From: Chlorokybus atmophyticus
Lineage: Eukaryota > Streptophyta > Chlorokybophyceae > Chlorokybales > Chlorokybaceae
Length of the DNA stretch: 64,000 nt
Reading direction: 5' to 3'
Assembly: GCA_009103225.1 (NCBI GenBank)
Contig: RHPI01003369.1
Location: 450,068 to 514,067, forward strand
In this document: positions 36,828 to 48,479 of the stretch, piece after piece
How the letters are laid out: the number at the start of each line of letters is the position of its first letter
Position numbering within the stretch: position 1 is the first letter of the stretch
Translations under genes and position numbers: made by a program
Notes under the pieces: generated by a model
Told to the model about the DNA's origin: nothing
The model's database searches: none
The model's input: the letters and a program-made list of their open reading frames with translations, nothing else

Positions 36828-37412
36828 ATGGCTTCCACCGACGGCCAGGACGTGAAGAACAAGGCCAGCGAGACCTTCCAGACCATGGGCGACTTCGCCC
36901 ACAACAAGAAGGTGCGCATGCAGTTGTGTGTGGGCATTTGTGTGCAGGCAGAGAAGTGCGTGTGTGTCTGCATGTGGTGCGCGGTGTCTGATTGGGCTGT
37001 GCAGGGAATAACTGTAGTAATGTAGTGCTAATGGAATTCCATGGCTTTGTTCAGGAGGATGCCAAGGCGGCGATGTCAAATGCTGCTGACAATGCCCGCG
37101 ACAAGGCTCAGGACGCTAAGGAGCACACCCAGCGTGCGGCATCCGACACCACACAGACGGCCGGTGACAAGCTGAACCAGGCCGGTGACAAGCTGAACCA
37201 GAAGTCTGATGAGATGGCGCCACAGCCGGTATGTGACGTGCCCAGTTCTTAGATGCGTTGCCCTTAACTACATGTTTGTCAGTGTGTGTTGCACTCAATG
37301 AGTGGATGCATGTGCGCTAATGATTTTTGCTGCGATGCAGACATTGACTGAGAAGGTTACCGACACAGTCAACAGCGCTGTGGACACTGTCAAGGAGAAG
37401 CTTGGGTACTAG
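36828..37412 (+). CDS. hiC6: hiC6-like LEA protein, copy 3
   Basis: Exons 36828-36911, 37055-37228 and 37341-37412 (84, 174, 72 nt), all GT-AG and phase 0; 109 residues. The sequence runs MASTDGQDVKNKASE, the central helical repeats (DNARDKAQDAKEH, then tandem AGDKLNQ), and the C-terminal TVKEKLGY. Predicted to be a hydrophilic stress protein like the other copies. About 60 bp before the ATG a stretch including TTCAAGCCGCCTCTTG is shared with copy 2, marking a conserved leader. The inverted arrangement relative to copy 2 suggests duplication with inversion. Confidence 0.83.
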
Positions 37413-37890
37413 GACGATTGTTGGAGCAGTCGCTGCGTAGCACTAGTTGTCGCACTGTACAGCACTGTCATCCTCTAGACCTCTTGCACATAGTAGGTAG
37501 GCATTGAACAATAATGCGCAATGTGGCGCTGGACTGCAGCAGCAAATGCTGCCGTTTGCTATTACACCAGGTTGACTTCTGTTTGGACATACCTTCTGCT
37601 GTGAACTTCAGAAATATTTGTGTGCATTGTGCGAGTTGAAATGCTTGTTGACTAGTGTAATGTAGTGTTTTCTCTTGCTGTGCTGGCCGGAGCAGCCAAC
37701 ACTACATGTTTGCCTTCAAGCTGTCTGCTGCGCAGAGCAACCAAGTATGAATCGTCTTACAGCAGGCGTGCTTGTGGCCGTAACAACAGATCTGTCACCA
37801 CTCTTGAACCACGCTCTGCAACGCTGCTACACCCACGCAACTACACACGCCCAAGCAGTTGCAGCAATCATGCATCTGAGTATTGTTGAT
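37413..37890. other. 3' flank of hiC6-like copy 3; no further gene seen
   Basis: The first ~100 bp resemble the 3' flanks of the other hiC6-like genes in inverse orientation. Nothing else is recognisable. Confidence 0.4.
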
Positions 37891-37891
37891 A

Positions 37892-38200
37892 CATGGCCCA
37901 AGGTTGGCAAGTGCTCTGCATGGTAACAGCCTCATCCAATACTAGGCCGGTGAAATGGATGTATTTGTTGTAAGATTGGGTAAACAAGCAAAGTCTGCAA
38001 GTAGAATGGTGAGTATGGCATGAAATGTTGTTACTACAAATGGCGATATATGGCGCAGGTTGGCAAGCGTTTCGCATGGTAACAGCCTCATCCAATGCTA
38101 GGTTGGTGAGATCTTCATTGTTGTAAGATTTACCAAGCAAAGTCAGTAAGTAGATAGTGGATATGGCATGCAATGTTGATATTACAAAGGTAGAGTGTGT
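37892..38200. repeat. Tandem duplication, ~155-bp unit
   Basis: The two units begin at about 37892 and 38050. They share GGTTGGCAAG, GCATGGTAACAGCCTCATCC, TTGTTGTAAGATT and GGCATG-AATGTTG in order, and differ by substitutions and small indels. Confidence 0.75.
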
Positions 38201-39246
38201 CGCATTTTTAGATGGAATAAAATCAGTGCATAGTGATGAAGGTATATGCAATCTTTATCATCTGTGTGCCAAGTCGGACAGTGGAAGTAGTACGAATGCA
38301 TTCATAAGTAAGCACAATTGAGGATGATTATGTGTTCATCTTGCGAGAGGGCCACTTCTCCATGACATGCCTGGTTAGTCGCTAATGCAAAGGGGCTCTT
38401 CAACTCCCGCTCATTCCTCGTTGGGTGTAATGCCGAGCGTAAGCGACAGTGTATATAAGGGGCATGGTGCCGTGCCAGCATGCATGGTGTGCGGTGTGTT
38501 GAGCGTGTGTGTGCCTCCGGCTGGAGTTGTATGAGAGGTCAATGGTCATCCTCTTCTACCTTAATGCTGAGCTGCAACTTTCCATTAAAGGTGCTGCACT
38601 GGCTGCGCTAATGGGACTTGAATATTTCATCGACAGAGTTGTTGATAATCCGTGGTGCTTATGCATAAGTACCCTTTTTCATATCATTAATATACAATCA
38701 TCCGCTGCCATTTTTACCATACCTACCCTCCCACCCAATTGGACACAACCAATACTCAATACTACCACACGATGTCAAGCTAAGCGAGCGCTGCGTCTGC
38801 CTCAGTAGTCGGCGGGCCTTGAGCTGTGCAAGGTACTATGGCACAAGACCCTATCCTGGTACTGCGACCACCGCCGCAGCTCTCCGCTCCAATCCGATCG
38901 CTATTGCCTGTGCCCGCTACAAAGCGCATGCCACGGGCTGACGGTAGATGCGGATGAAGCCCTTCAGTCGTCATGGCTCAGCTCCCTCGCACTGTGGCAA
39001 TGTGGTGCGCGCACAAGCTGAAAAACCTCTCCTAGCATCCCATGTGTCCCTCGCGAGCGGATAGACAGTGTCTCAACGAGTGATCCCCCCGTACATAGGT
39101 TGCCAAGGCGATCAGCAGATAAGTAAGTAGCATCGTTACCATGATCTCACATCAGACGTGAAATGATATACTCCACCGTTACCATGCATGCACGAATTCA
39201 GAATATATTGCGCCTGGTAAGTTAGGCCCTCAGTGCAACAGCCCCC
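38201..39246. other. No gene recognised
   Basis: A TATA-like GTATATAAGG lies near 38451 but I see no gene after it. The segment 38850-38945 resembles the left edge of the window. Confidence 0.35.
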
Positions 39247-39563
39247 NNNNNNNNNNNNNNNNNNNNNNNNNNNNNNNNNNNNNNNNNNNNNNNNNNNNNN
39301 NNNNNNNNNNNNNNNNNNNNNNNNNNNNNNNNNNNNNNNNNNNNNNNNNNNNNNNNNNNNNNNNNNNNNNNNNNNNNNNNNNNNNNNNNNNNNNNNNNNN
39401 NNNNNNNNNNNNNNNNNNNNNNNNNNNNNNNNNNNNNNNNNNNNNNNNNNNNNNNNNNNNNNNNNNNNNNNNNNNNNNNNNNNNNNNNNNNNNNNNNNNN
39501 NNNNNNNNNNNNNNNNNNNNNNNNNNNNNNNNNNNNNNNNNNNNNNNNNNNNNNNNNNNNNNN
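39247..39563. other. Assembly gap (317 N)
   Basis: A run of N. Open frames spanning it are artefacts. Confidence 1.
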
Positions 39564-39844
39564 TCGAATACAAGCCCCCTTTACGAAGGGGTGTGGGGCT
39601 TACGTAGAAAGGGGGGCCTTCTATCCAGGCAAATACTGTACCATTATCTATTGTCATGACCGCTTTGCCAACTTGCAATGCCAAGCCCTGCAAGCTTGCT
39701 CTAAGCCTGAGCAAATGGCCATGTGAACTCCAAGGTCACTCAACAATCATCCAACGCTGCATCACGTCACGTGATTCACGTCCCCACCAAACAAACTCAG
39801 CCGTTGCTGCTGCTCTTCTGCACACATTCACCCTTTTTGCCCCA

Positions 39845-41865
39845 ATGGCGGCGGCGGCGGCGGCGGCGAAGGAGGCCAGCGTTGACAAGCCGCAGGCCAG
39901 CCCTGAATCTGCTGAGGATGTTCATGATCAAAATCAGGCAGGAGGTAGCCGGGGTGAGAGCCAGGGAGCCATCAACAATCAGGACGAACAGGGCGGCAGC
40001 AGCAGCACGAGCACCAGCAGCAGCGCTGCGGTCATCACTGAGCCGCAGCTGAGTGAGGAGCAGATCAAGCATTGGGCGGAGACGCAGAAAGACCACATCG
40101 CAGCAGCGGAGTAAGCAATAATATTAACATGGCTTGAAACAAATGTCGTAAACACCACTTTAACTGACAATGTTTTCAATCAGTCAGTCATTGATGGCGA
40201 CAACTGATGCTGCTTAGACATCATCGTTCATGTCTACGAGAATGTATTGACGTTTGGGATTGCAATGTATCCATGCATGCCGTGACTTAAGAACGGGTTG
40301 GCATTTGCACACTGTGACTTGCATATGTAGGCGGCTCTCTGAGTGTCGTAGGGGAAGAGACTTAAAAGACAGTTTGCCTGCTTTCTGTAGCGGCAGCAAA
40401 TACCAATATAGGGATGACGCACAGCAACATGTAACAAGATGGGTTTCTTCGGGCACTTTGGTAATTGGGCAAAGATGGTGACTAGTTGCAGTAACAGGTT
40501 TTTGGCAGCGGCGTTGGGGCTTCACGAGCACCGCACGCACAGCCGAAGCGCCATATGCATCGACTACTTTACTTCAGTCCTCACGTAAGCCACATGTTAG
40601 GAAATGATTGTGAAGATGCATTAACACTTCACAGGCGCACGCACACGCAGAAGTACAGGCACACATGCACGCATGTGCCCGCACCCACGCACACGCACCC
40701 ACGCATGCAAACTTGCGCAACCCCACGCACCCACTTGCTTTGCGCAGTATCGCCGACGACTGCGCACTCTCCCCTCGTGCAACACAACAACTTCTTGCCC
40801 ACTCCGCACAGCTCCTCACCATCGCAGCACGTGAGTTATGACAATTAATGTGACATACTCGTTGTTACCAAATACCACACGACCATAACCAATCACCTTT
40901 CATCAGGTGGAGGAGACTTTGCAGAAGCCCAGAAGTTGTTTGTCTCTCGCATGCTACAACACTGCAACGCTCCCGCCACTAACAAGAGCAGCGATGATAC
41001 CAACAACCCAACTACTACAGCACGCATCCCTGCCTCAGACGTGAAGCGGTTATCCGACCACTTCGCTCAAACGTGAGGGAAGGGTTGATGTACTATACAC
41101 TACTTGTTTTTGTTGGGTTGAGGTAAGTTAAGAGTTAAAAGTGAAAAGTTGCATGCAGGTTTTTCCAGCATTACCGGTTGTATGCTGCGGTGCTGATGCA
41201 CGAGCAAGAGCACGACGCTAAGTCGGTGGAAGTGATTGTGGAGACCGCTACTTCGCAGCCTCTGCGACTAGCTCGCACGGCTGAGGAGGTGGAAAGCCAC
41301 AAGGCAAGCAGTGCGTGTGTGTGCTTGCGTGCATGTGTATGCATCTGTGCGTGGTTGCATACACTTTGTGGGTGCACGAGCGCGCGCGCGCGCGCAAGTG
41401 TGCATGGGTGTCTTGCAACCACAAGTAGGTGTGAGTGAACCTATGCGCATGCGCGTGCGCATGAGGTGAAGGATATCAAATTGGGTACGCTTGTGTGTTA
41501 ATAGAGGGAAATGGAAGCTCGCAAGAGAGCCGAGGAGGCTCGGCTGGAGGAGGAGCGTGAGCAGGCGAGGAGGGAGCAGGAGCGAATAGAGCAGGAGCGC
41601 AAAGAACAAGAGGTGCAGCCTAACAGCAGCTTTGCTATTCCCAACCAACCTGTATCACCGACAACACGCCATTGAGTATGTGATCATGTTGTGTCAGGAA
41701 CTCGAGCTGCGGAGAAGGAAGCCTCAGACTCTGGACGAGGCGGTGGCGGCGGCGGTGCAGCTGAAGGTGGAGGCCGTCCGCACCACCCTGGCGGAGGAGT
41801 ACAGGGAGAAGGAGAGGGAGCTCAGAGAGAAGATTGCGAAACTCGAGGGGCAACTTGTGACATAG
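39845..41865 (+). CDS. CFAP119: CFAP119/CCDC189-like flagellar protein, 6 exons
   Basis: Exons 39845-40110, 40748-40830, 40907-41072, 41159-41303, 41505-41612 and 41698-41865 join in frame to 311 residues. The start is the ATG in CCAATGGCG before an Ala run; an in-frame ATG at 39656 is possible but less likely. The N-terminal ~65 residues are disordered. A helical domain follows (LSPRATQQLLAHSAQLLTIA, EAQKLFVSRMLQHC), then the block SDHFAQTFFQHYRLYAAVL (residues ~165-183), which recalls the conserved FRHYKLYKYV region of CFAP119/CCDC189. The C-terminal ~110 residues are a charged coiled coil. That family is axonemal and linked to the central apparatus, so the host is probably flagellated. Four introns are GT-AG; intron 4 (41304-41504) uses a GC donor and contains a (GC)n run at 41380-41396. 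The exon chain is strong; the family name is from memory. Confidence 0.65.
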
Positions 41866-43044
41866 ATGTACAGAAATGCTTGATTAAAAACAGTAAGCCT
41901 CATATGTTGCACTGTATGCGCATTGCGTGCTAGTGCAAGCAAGTGTGCATGCGTGTGTTTCTGTTTTTTCCGGAGAGGGTACAGGCAAGTGCTTGCAGAA
42001 GGGCAGGATAGGTCTCCCGCTCTATAAAACGGCTTACACATCATATATGGTCCCTATGAGAATAGCGATACCAGTAATGTGTATGCCAGCTTGGTCATGC
42101 ACACCAAACCTATGATGGGTTTACTATCAAGGCATGCGCAGCAAGGTACGTAGGCTCCCTCAACATACACCTGTCGAGGTTACCTGATGACAAACAGCCT
42201 ACGGCAGCTTCACAGGCAGGGGCTATGTAGTCCCGTCAAGGCGCGATTGCGTGCGTTCAGTGTGATGACCACCACCATCATACTGCCCATGTATCAGTGT
42301 TGGCCAGGGACAGCATCATTGGTTGTGGGTCATATCATATGGCATGCGAGTGGTTGCGATGATACTGTACAAGGTGATGAGCTAGAGGGGTTAATTGTCA
42401 GCCGGTGATGGTGGTGGGGAGAGGTACAATCAATTTGCTTTGTTAGATGCCAACGCCAAGTGGGTATGCAAAGACAAGGTACAATCTGCACCACAGCAGC
42501 AGACATTAGAGCAGGATGGCCTGGCCTAACTCGTTAACAACTGCAAGAATTTAATAGCAGCAATAGTGACACGACGCAGTGCTTGGCAGCTGGGATAGGA
42601 AACTTGGAACATGACGGAGAAAGCAACAGCAGACCATTTGTTGGCAGCTGAAGGCATGCTTACAGCCCTATTCGATTGTGAGTAATTGGCATATCAGGTT
42701 GGCGCCGCTACTGTTTATAGAATATTAGGACTATGTTACCAGCACATGCCTCTATGGTTGCTTGAGAGTTCATTGTGAACACCAACCATGACAAGACAGC
42801 CGGCACTCAGCACATTACCAAGATTTTTGGTTAGTGTTGTGAGTCTCATGGATGTACATTTGACAACGTGCAGCAGACCCCAACAAAATTTTAGTGCTAT
42901 ATAGGACTCACAATCGTAAAAGGCACACTCTCTGCACAATGTACACACAAACTGGTTGTTTGCTACATCTACACTAGAAGGGCAACTTCTTCTCAACACA
43001 CCTAACCCTAAACTCAGCAACATACACCCACTACAGCAAGTAAC
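41866..43044. other. Intergenic, no gene recognised
   Basis: I see no coding exon chain between the CFAP119-like stop and the caleosin stop. It probably holds both 3' untranslated regions, since the genes converge here. Confidence 0.45.
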
Positions 43045-44035
43045 TCAGTTCGCCTTTTTCACCAACATTTGAGCCTGAGCCGAAGCCTTTCGAGCCAACT
43101 CCATCTGGGTGAACAGCGAGCCATCGTAAACACCGCGGATGCGCTCTTTGCTCACGAGACCACGCTCATCTTTGCAGAGGAGATAAGTGGTACCCCACTC
43201 AAAGATTGCACCAAACCTGTCAGTAGCAACATGCTCAGGTACTAAGTACGACAGTAATGTAACTGTAAGAATCCAATCAAAAGAGCGAACAGGAAAGCAA
43301 CTGCTTACCAGCCAAAGAAATCTGCCACGTTGCGGTTGCCCTTCACCATGGCCATAATCTCTGGGAAAGTCAATGCGCCTTTGTTCTGCCGGTCATACTT
43401 TGAGAATATGTCCTCAAACTTGTAGGGCACAAACCTGCCAGCAAGTTAGCCAAAGCTGAGTATGAACAAAGTTCATGACACTTCATGAAACCTGGCTGCA
43501 AGAGTCAACATGGTCGCCTGACTGACCTTCCTTCCGTGTCATATACTTCGCTGTCGCTGCCATGCTTAGCATGATGAATGTTCTTCACCAAGATGGTGAA
43601 AGCAGGGGATGGTAGCCAAGTCTGCCAAGAAAGAAGATAAGGATGAACACCACTTCCATCATAGGCACCTTGCAACATCAATTGCACTGGACTTCAGGCT
43701 GGCCAAAGCGCAGTGCAGCAAGGAACTCTAAAAACACTCACATCCTGTGTGACCCACGAGAAGCTGCCATGGATAATCAAGACGGAGAGGCAGGAGAGAA
43801 AAACGTTGAAGCCAATTTTGCGGAAGCCGACATAGGTGTCATACGGGAAGATGACGCCGTCACCGTCGAGATCAAAGTAGGCCACATGCTGCTGAAGGAC
43901 AGTGAGCTTACTGGCGCCCTCCTTTGGGCCAGCGGCGGTAGCTGTGGCCGAAGCCTGGAGCTCAGGCAGCTTCGTCGCTGGCGGTCGCTCTGCCGTGATA
44001 GGCGCCAGGGAAGCTACACCCACCTGCTGAGCCAT
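43045..44035 (-). CDS. Caleosin / peroxygenase (lipid-droplet EF-hand protein)
   Basis: Four exons on the minus strand: 43742-44035, 43527-43621, 43309-43434 and 43045-43216, joining in frame to 228 residues with GT-AG introns. Caleosin features in order: LQQHVAYFD with the first conserved haem-linked His (His50), an EF-hand loop [12 protein letters not shown] (55-66), a hydrophobic membrane segment (~74-95), a short proline-containing turn [17 protein letters not shown] with the second conserved His region (~112-121), and the C-terminal [29 protein letters not shown] and VYDGSLF. Caleosins sit on lipid droplets or ER membranes, bind calcium and have haem peroxygenase activity on fatty-acid hydroperoxides. 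An in-frame upstream ATG at 44074 would add 13 residues. The length is normal for the family. Confidence 0.93.
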
Positions 44036-44834
44036 CTCGCCCACACACTCGCCGCCACCGCACGACCAAGCCACCTGACAAGCTGGCTACACATAGTAAA
44101 GTGCACTTCTCGCCTTGGACTTTCCCCATCGTCGTCATCGTCAGCGGCCTCGGAATCCCAGAATCTCGCCAGGCGAACCTCCGTGGCGTCCAGCCCGCCG
44201 CCGCCGCCGCTGCCGCTGACACGTAAGCAGCGCCGTACTTACTATCCGTACAGCAGGAACCCGAACTGCACCTAAGCATACCAGCACTACTCGCAGTAAG
44301 AAAGTTGCGCGTGGTGTCCCACGTAGGCGCCAGGTCAGCCCCACGTGAGTCATGTACCTCTGACGAGGGTTCAGCCAACCAACCGCAAACCCCCTAACTG
44401 AGTGATTCGAAGGCTCAATCATCTACCTACCTGTTAGTTCACTCCAGTGAATCACTTGATGAACCAATGAAACCGCGAGGGAATCACATCATTTTCCCAC
44501 TTTGTTGCTTAAGGGGTATCAACTGAAGGCGTGCTGGCCCACTGCTTGACTGCCAGCTGTCCCAGCCTCCCGCCTTGCGCTTGGCGGGGGGAGAGCACAG
44601 GCGGCGGCACGGGCGGCGAGGGAGGTGGCGGCGGGGTGAAGGTGGGTGTGTGAAGGAGGTAGTCAAACGGTCAGAGACAAGGTGAAGGTGTCGCTTGTTG
44701 GTGTGAAGCTGTGGCTTGCCGGTGCGGCTTGTTGTTGGAGAGGTAGGCGGCGGTGTGGTTGGGGAGGGGCGTGCGTGGGTAGTAGGTAGGGCAGGGCATC
44801 GGGGCTAGTGGGGTGCGTTTCTCAGTCCCCGGGC
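44036..44834. promoter_or_regulatory. Divergent promoter region, caleosin and HAD phosphatase
   Basis: About 800 bp separates the start codons of two divergently transcribed genes, so both promoters and leaders must lie here. I see no clear TATA box. The part next to the HAD gene is GC- and GGT-rich. Confidence 0.45.
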
Positions 44835-46298
44835 ATGGCGGCCGCCGTGACGGCGGTGCGGGCGCCCGGGACATGCAGCATCCGTTCGTCGAGGCGGGCA
44901 GCGAGGGCGCAGCACAGGCAACAGCAGCAGCAGCGTAAGGAGCGGCAGAACAGCAGGCGTGCGCCAGTCCGGGCCGCCCTCGCTGCTCCGCACCACCACG
45001 GCCATGTCTCCGCGCAGTTCCACCGCTCCGCCGCCGCCGCCGAGCCGGAGCAGCAGAGGGGCGGCGGCGGTGGCCAGGCTGCTTCTGCGCCGCTGGCCAA
45101 CCCCCTGAAGCGCCTGGAGCAGCTTGGGCCTGGCTGGCTGGGGGCCATCTGGGAGTGGGAGGGCGTGGTCGTCGCCGCCGCCGAGGGCGCCTGGGAGAGG
45201 GCCTGGCTCGCCCTGGCCGAGGAGACAGGCCGCCCGCCCCCGCCGGCCTGGATGCTCCGCCGGGCCAGGGGCATGAAGGCCGCCCAGGCCGTCAGCGAGG
45301 TGCTGTGCTGGGCTAGGGATCCCTCCCGCGTGCGTGAGCTCGCACGCCGGCACGAGCAGCTTGTGGAGCAGCTAGGAGGCGTCGCCCTGCATGAGGTCGC
45401 CCCTGGCGTGCGCGCCTTCCTGGAAATCCTCAAGCGACACAACGTTCCCTGCGCCGCCGCCTCTGTAGGGTCTGCACGCATGCTTGAAGCTGGACTGGGC
45501 GCCACTGGCTTGCGAGATCAGTTTGATGTGGCGGTGTCTGGCGATGATGCTGCTCGCGCTAAGCCCGACCCCGAGCTGTACCTTGCAGCTGCTCGCATGC
45601 TGGAAAGGCCACCAGAAAGGTGAGCTGGAGTTCTGTTCTCTCTGTGTTTGTGGCCCCATTGTTTGGTGCAGACTTTCTGCAGAGTCTGCCCAGGCACAGA
45701 ATGAGTTCAGTGTGTATGCGCAGTAGAATGCAGCACTCTGTCAACTTGGCAGTGTGTAAGCATGGCAAGTGTAGTGTCATCTTTTCAAAAATCAACCAGT
45801 CAGCTGCATTTTTTGGGCAAGAGCATGACATGGCACTTTGTATCTTGTTTAGCAAGCTGTCCTTGTGGAACGTTGTTGGTGAGTGCACAGTTTGCCCACA
45901 GTTCATTATAGCCAAGCTGTGCACTCATCAACAACATAAACACAAAGAAACAGTCATTGCATGCAGCCGTGATATTGTGGTGTGTTTGTCTGTAGTGGCT
46001 TACTGACGTTGCATGTTGTTGGTGCAGATGCATAGTGTTAGGAAATGGTAATACGGCAGTGGAGGCCGCACATGAGTGCGGTATGAAGTGCGTGGCAGTG
46101 GCCAACAGCCATCCCATTTACGAGTTGACGGCAGCAGACTTGGTAGTGCGCGACCTCAGAGAGCTCTCTGTTGTGAATTTCAGGAATTTGATAGCTGCAT
46201 CAGAGACTCTAGAACCCGAACCAGAGCTTGAGCCTGAACCGCAGCAATACGAGTCGCCTGCTGCATTGACAGCATTTGAGCGCCCAGGGCCATATTGA
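44835..46298 (+). CDS. PYRP2: PYRP2-like chloroplast HAD phosphatase (riboflavin pathway)
   Basis: Two exons, 44835-45619 and 46028-46298, join in frame (phase 2) to 351 residues. The N-terminal ~80 residues are rich in Ala, Arg, Ser and Gln and fit a chloroplast transit peptide. The HAD fold follows: motif I region AIWEWEGVV (~104-112), a cap domain with PPPAWMLRRARGMK and AVSEVLCWARDP, motif II Ser in AAASVGSA, motif III Lys in KPDPELYL (~243), motif IV region CIVLGNGNTAVEAA, then MKCVAVANSHPIYEL. The pattern matches the plant phosphatase assigned to 5-amino-6-(5-phosphoribitylamino)uracil dephosphorylation in riboflavin synthesis. The HAD nucleophile pair DxD is E-W-E here and the motif IV acidic residue is Asn, so catalysis cannot be assumed. 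In-frame ATG at 44808 is an alternative start. Confidence 0.85.
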
Positions 46299-47593
46299 GG
46301 GTTGGTGCAATAGAGCCTCTTAGTCATTGTCTGTTTCTAGACAAAGTGTACAGATTTGTTATGCGCAGTCCCAGTGACACAACATGAGGCCTGCGCAGTT
46401 GCGTGTAAATCTTGCTGATTGTACAAGATTGGCTTTTTTCCATTGGTGGCGGAAGGCACTGCAGTTGTGCGTTGGTTGTGGTGTTGGTGGGCCCTGAGTC
46501 TAGGCTTGACGGAAGCAAAGGAGGACGGAGCCGGCTTGTGTGCTGCCCCTGTGGTGGTGGCCCCGAGGCCTGTTGCACGTGGTGGGCATACTTGCAGCAG
46601 ACATGCCATGCTCAGTGTATAGGGTTGTGTGTGTGAGATGCAGGCAATATATGCGGAGCAAGGTTGCATTAATGTTGAGAAATATACCATTGCATGGCTT
46701 AGAAAATGTAAGAGGCAATGGGATGCTCGCAAACATATGCATGTCAGATGCATGAGCATTTGGACCTCGTATTTTTTATACAGTATTCATATGCACAGGT
46801 CTAGGATGGGTTAAGTAATGCACATCCATGCCCAAGTTGAAGAGGCAATAAGCCCGGTGATGCCCTGTTGATTCAGTTGTGCCATGTGCCGTGCATTTGT
46901 TAAACTGGTGTCATGTAGCTACTAGCATAACATATGTGCTATGTGTTGCATGCGTTGCTTGTAGCCAGTTATACCTACGGCGTTCTTTTATACACACACG
47001 TGGTAAGGTATAAAGAGGCACAGATGAAAGGTAGACGAATATGCACAATTGGAGGTAGATAATATCAATGTCCTCAGAAGCTTATAATGTACTATGCGCG
47101 CTACGCACATAATATATCATAAGCTTGTGGAGTGAGGCATTGATGCCACCGTGTTAACTATAGCGTGTTTAAATGCACTTATTTATGATGGGGCCCAATT
47201 GAAAAATAATAATAAGCTCTTTCATACAGCGCTGCGCATGTAGGCCTACCGTACCCTTTGGCGGCATGTGGTGCACTAATATCAGCGAAGCTGCGCACCT
47301 GCTGGGAGTGTGTTGTAACGATACCACTCACTTACCTGCTAGTGAGCCTCACCAACTTATGCACAACACACTCTGGTGCAGCAATTTGCGGATGGGAGAC
47401 ACATCACCAGTGTCCGGTAGGAGAGGATGACCGCCAGCCCTCTAACAGCTCCCACACACACACAACTGCAGTCAGCAACCAATGCCACACAAACACACAC
47501 CCCACTAGGGATAAGGGGGATAAGGGAGAGTGTAACAATTGGGGCCTGACCACTAGGCTATGGTAGTAAAAGACACTACCATGATTGAGGTCT
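46299..47593. other. Intergenic, no gene recognised
   Basis: Contains the 3' flank of the HAD gene. There is an AC-rich tract near 47453-47500. I see no exon chain. Confidence 0.4.
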
Positions 47594-47900
47594 GTCACAA
47601 TTTATCCCAATTCGTGACAGAGAGCCCCTTCAGAAGCTACAAGCAGGCACCCCACACAAGTGGCCCTTTAATGGTAAACACACTTTGGTCTCTACTCAAG
47701 GTAGCTACAAAGCTTTTATACCACTTTCTGCTCTTCAGACTTGGCACACAGCATTTTCAAAGTCCAAGGCCTTGTCACTGTGTGCTGACCTAGCAGCACA
47801 TGCTGATTGTGTTCAACACATGACCTGTCCCATTACAGGACATCAACCTCAGGATTTTCAGCCTCGAGATTGTAAAAAATAGGACCTCGAATTTGCGAAC
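47594..47900 (+). repeat. LTR-like sequence related to 9300-9600
   Basis: It starts TGTCACA, contains TTTTATACCAC, and its second half aligns with 9396-9570 in the same orientation. No target duplication was found. It is probably a solo or fragmentary LTR of the chromodomain gypsy group. Confidence 0.45.
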
Positions 47901-47984
47901 TGCAACAACCCGTCCTGTAGTTGTCCATAACACATTATACAGGCAAACCGCATGGCTGATTTGCAATTTGCCACTTGCAGCACC

Positions 47985-48250
47985 TATGCTGTCCCAGTGG
48001 CACAGTACTAGCACTCCACAAGTCATGCAGAGCATATGGCACCGAGCAGCCATGTGCGTGCTGATATACAATGCCTTGTGCAGCTAGATAGCCCAAGCTA
48101 CTAAGTAGACAACGACTGACCGCATAAGCACACATGCAATTGCTATACACTTGGTCCCTCTTACTTGCCACATAAGTAAGGGACTGAAGTGACTTTCGCC
48201 AGCCCTTGGGGCTTGACATTTCTCCCGACTTGCATTGCAACTTCCATGTT
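47985..48250 (+). repeat. Dispersed repeat, copy 2 (related to 28355-28640)
   Basis: It shares the AGCATATGGCACCGA and TGCCTTGTGCAG blocks with the copy at 28355. It lies just beyond the chromodomain remnant at 48.5 kb and may be part of that element's 3' LTR. Confidence 0.5.
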
Positions 48251-48479
48251 GCAAAGAATGGGACTTGTGTCCCGCAATAATTGTCAGCTAGGGTGGCCAG
48301 CCCTACTAAATTACCGCACACTACGCGTAGCATAAAATGCAAGTCGCGGGAGCGATAACCAACTCTGATACTAGGTACCAATGCGCGTTGTTGTTGGCAT
48401 GTCACATAGGTAGAGAAATTTGCACATGAATGTGTTGCAACCAAGCACACGCTCTCAAGTGGCATATGTGAATTTGATA

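Noticed and set aside
35373-38200. CRISPR array or phage-like features
   Set aside because: Repeats occur only twice and are diverged, with no spacer structure; the window is clearly eukaryotic.
39136-39714. Frames spanning the N run
   Set aside because: The gap has no sequence; the frames are open only because N cannot encode stops.
43643-44275. Plus-strand 210-codon frame opposite caleosin
   Set aside because: It is antisense to caleosin exon 1 and its upstream region; the minus-strand exon chain has clear domain support.
47594-48470. The whole of 47.6-48.5 kb as the 3' LTR of the minus-strand chromodomain remnant
   Set aside because: The part 47594-47900 aligns in plus orientation with sequence downstream of a plus-strand element, the wrong direction for that reading. 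I list the pieces separately.
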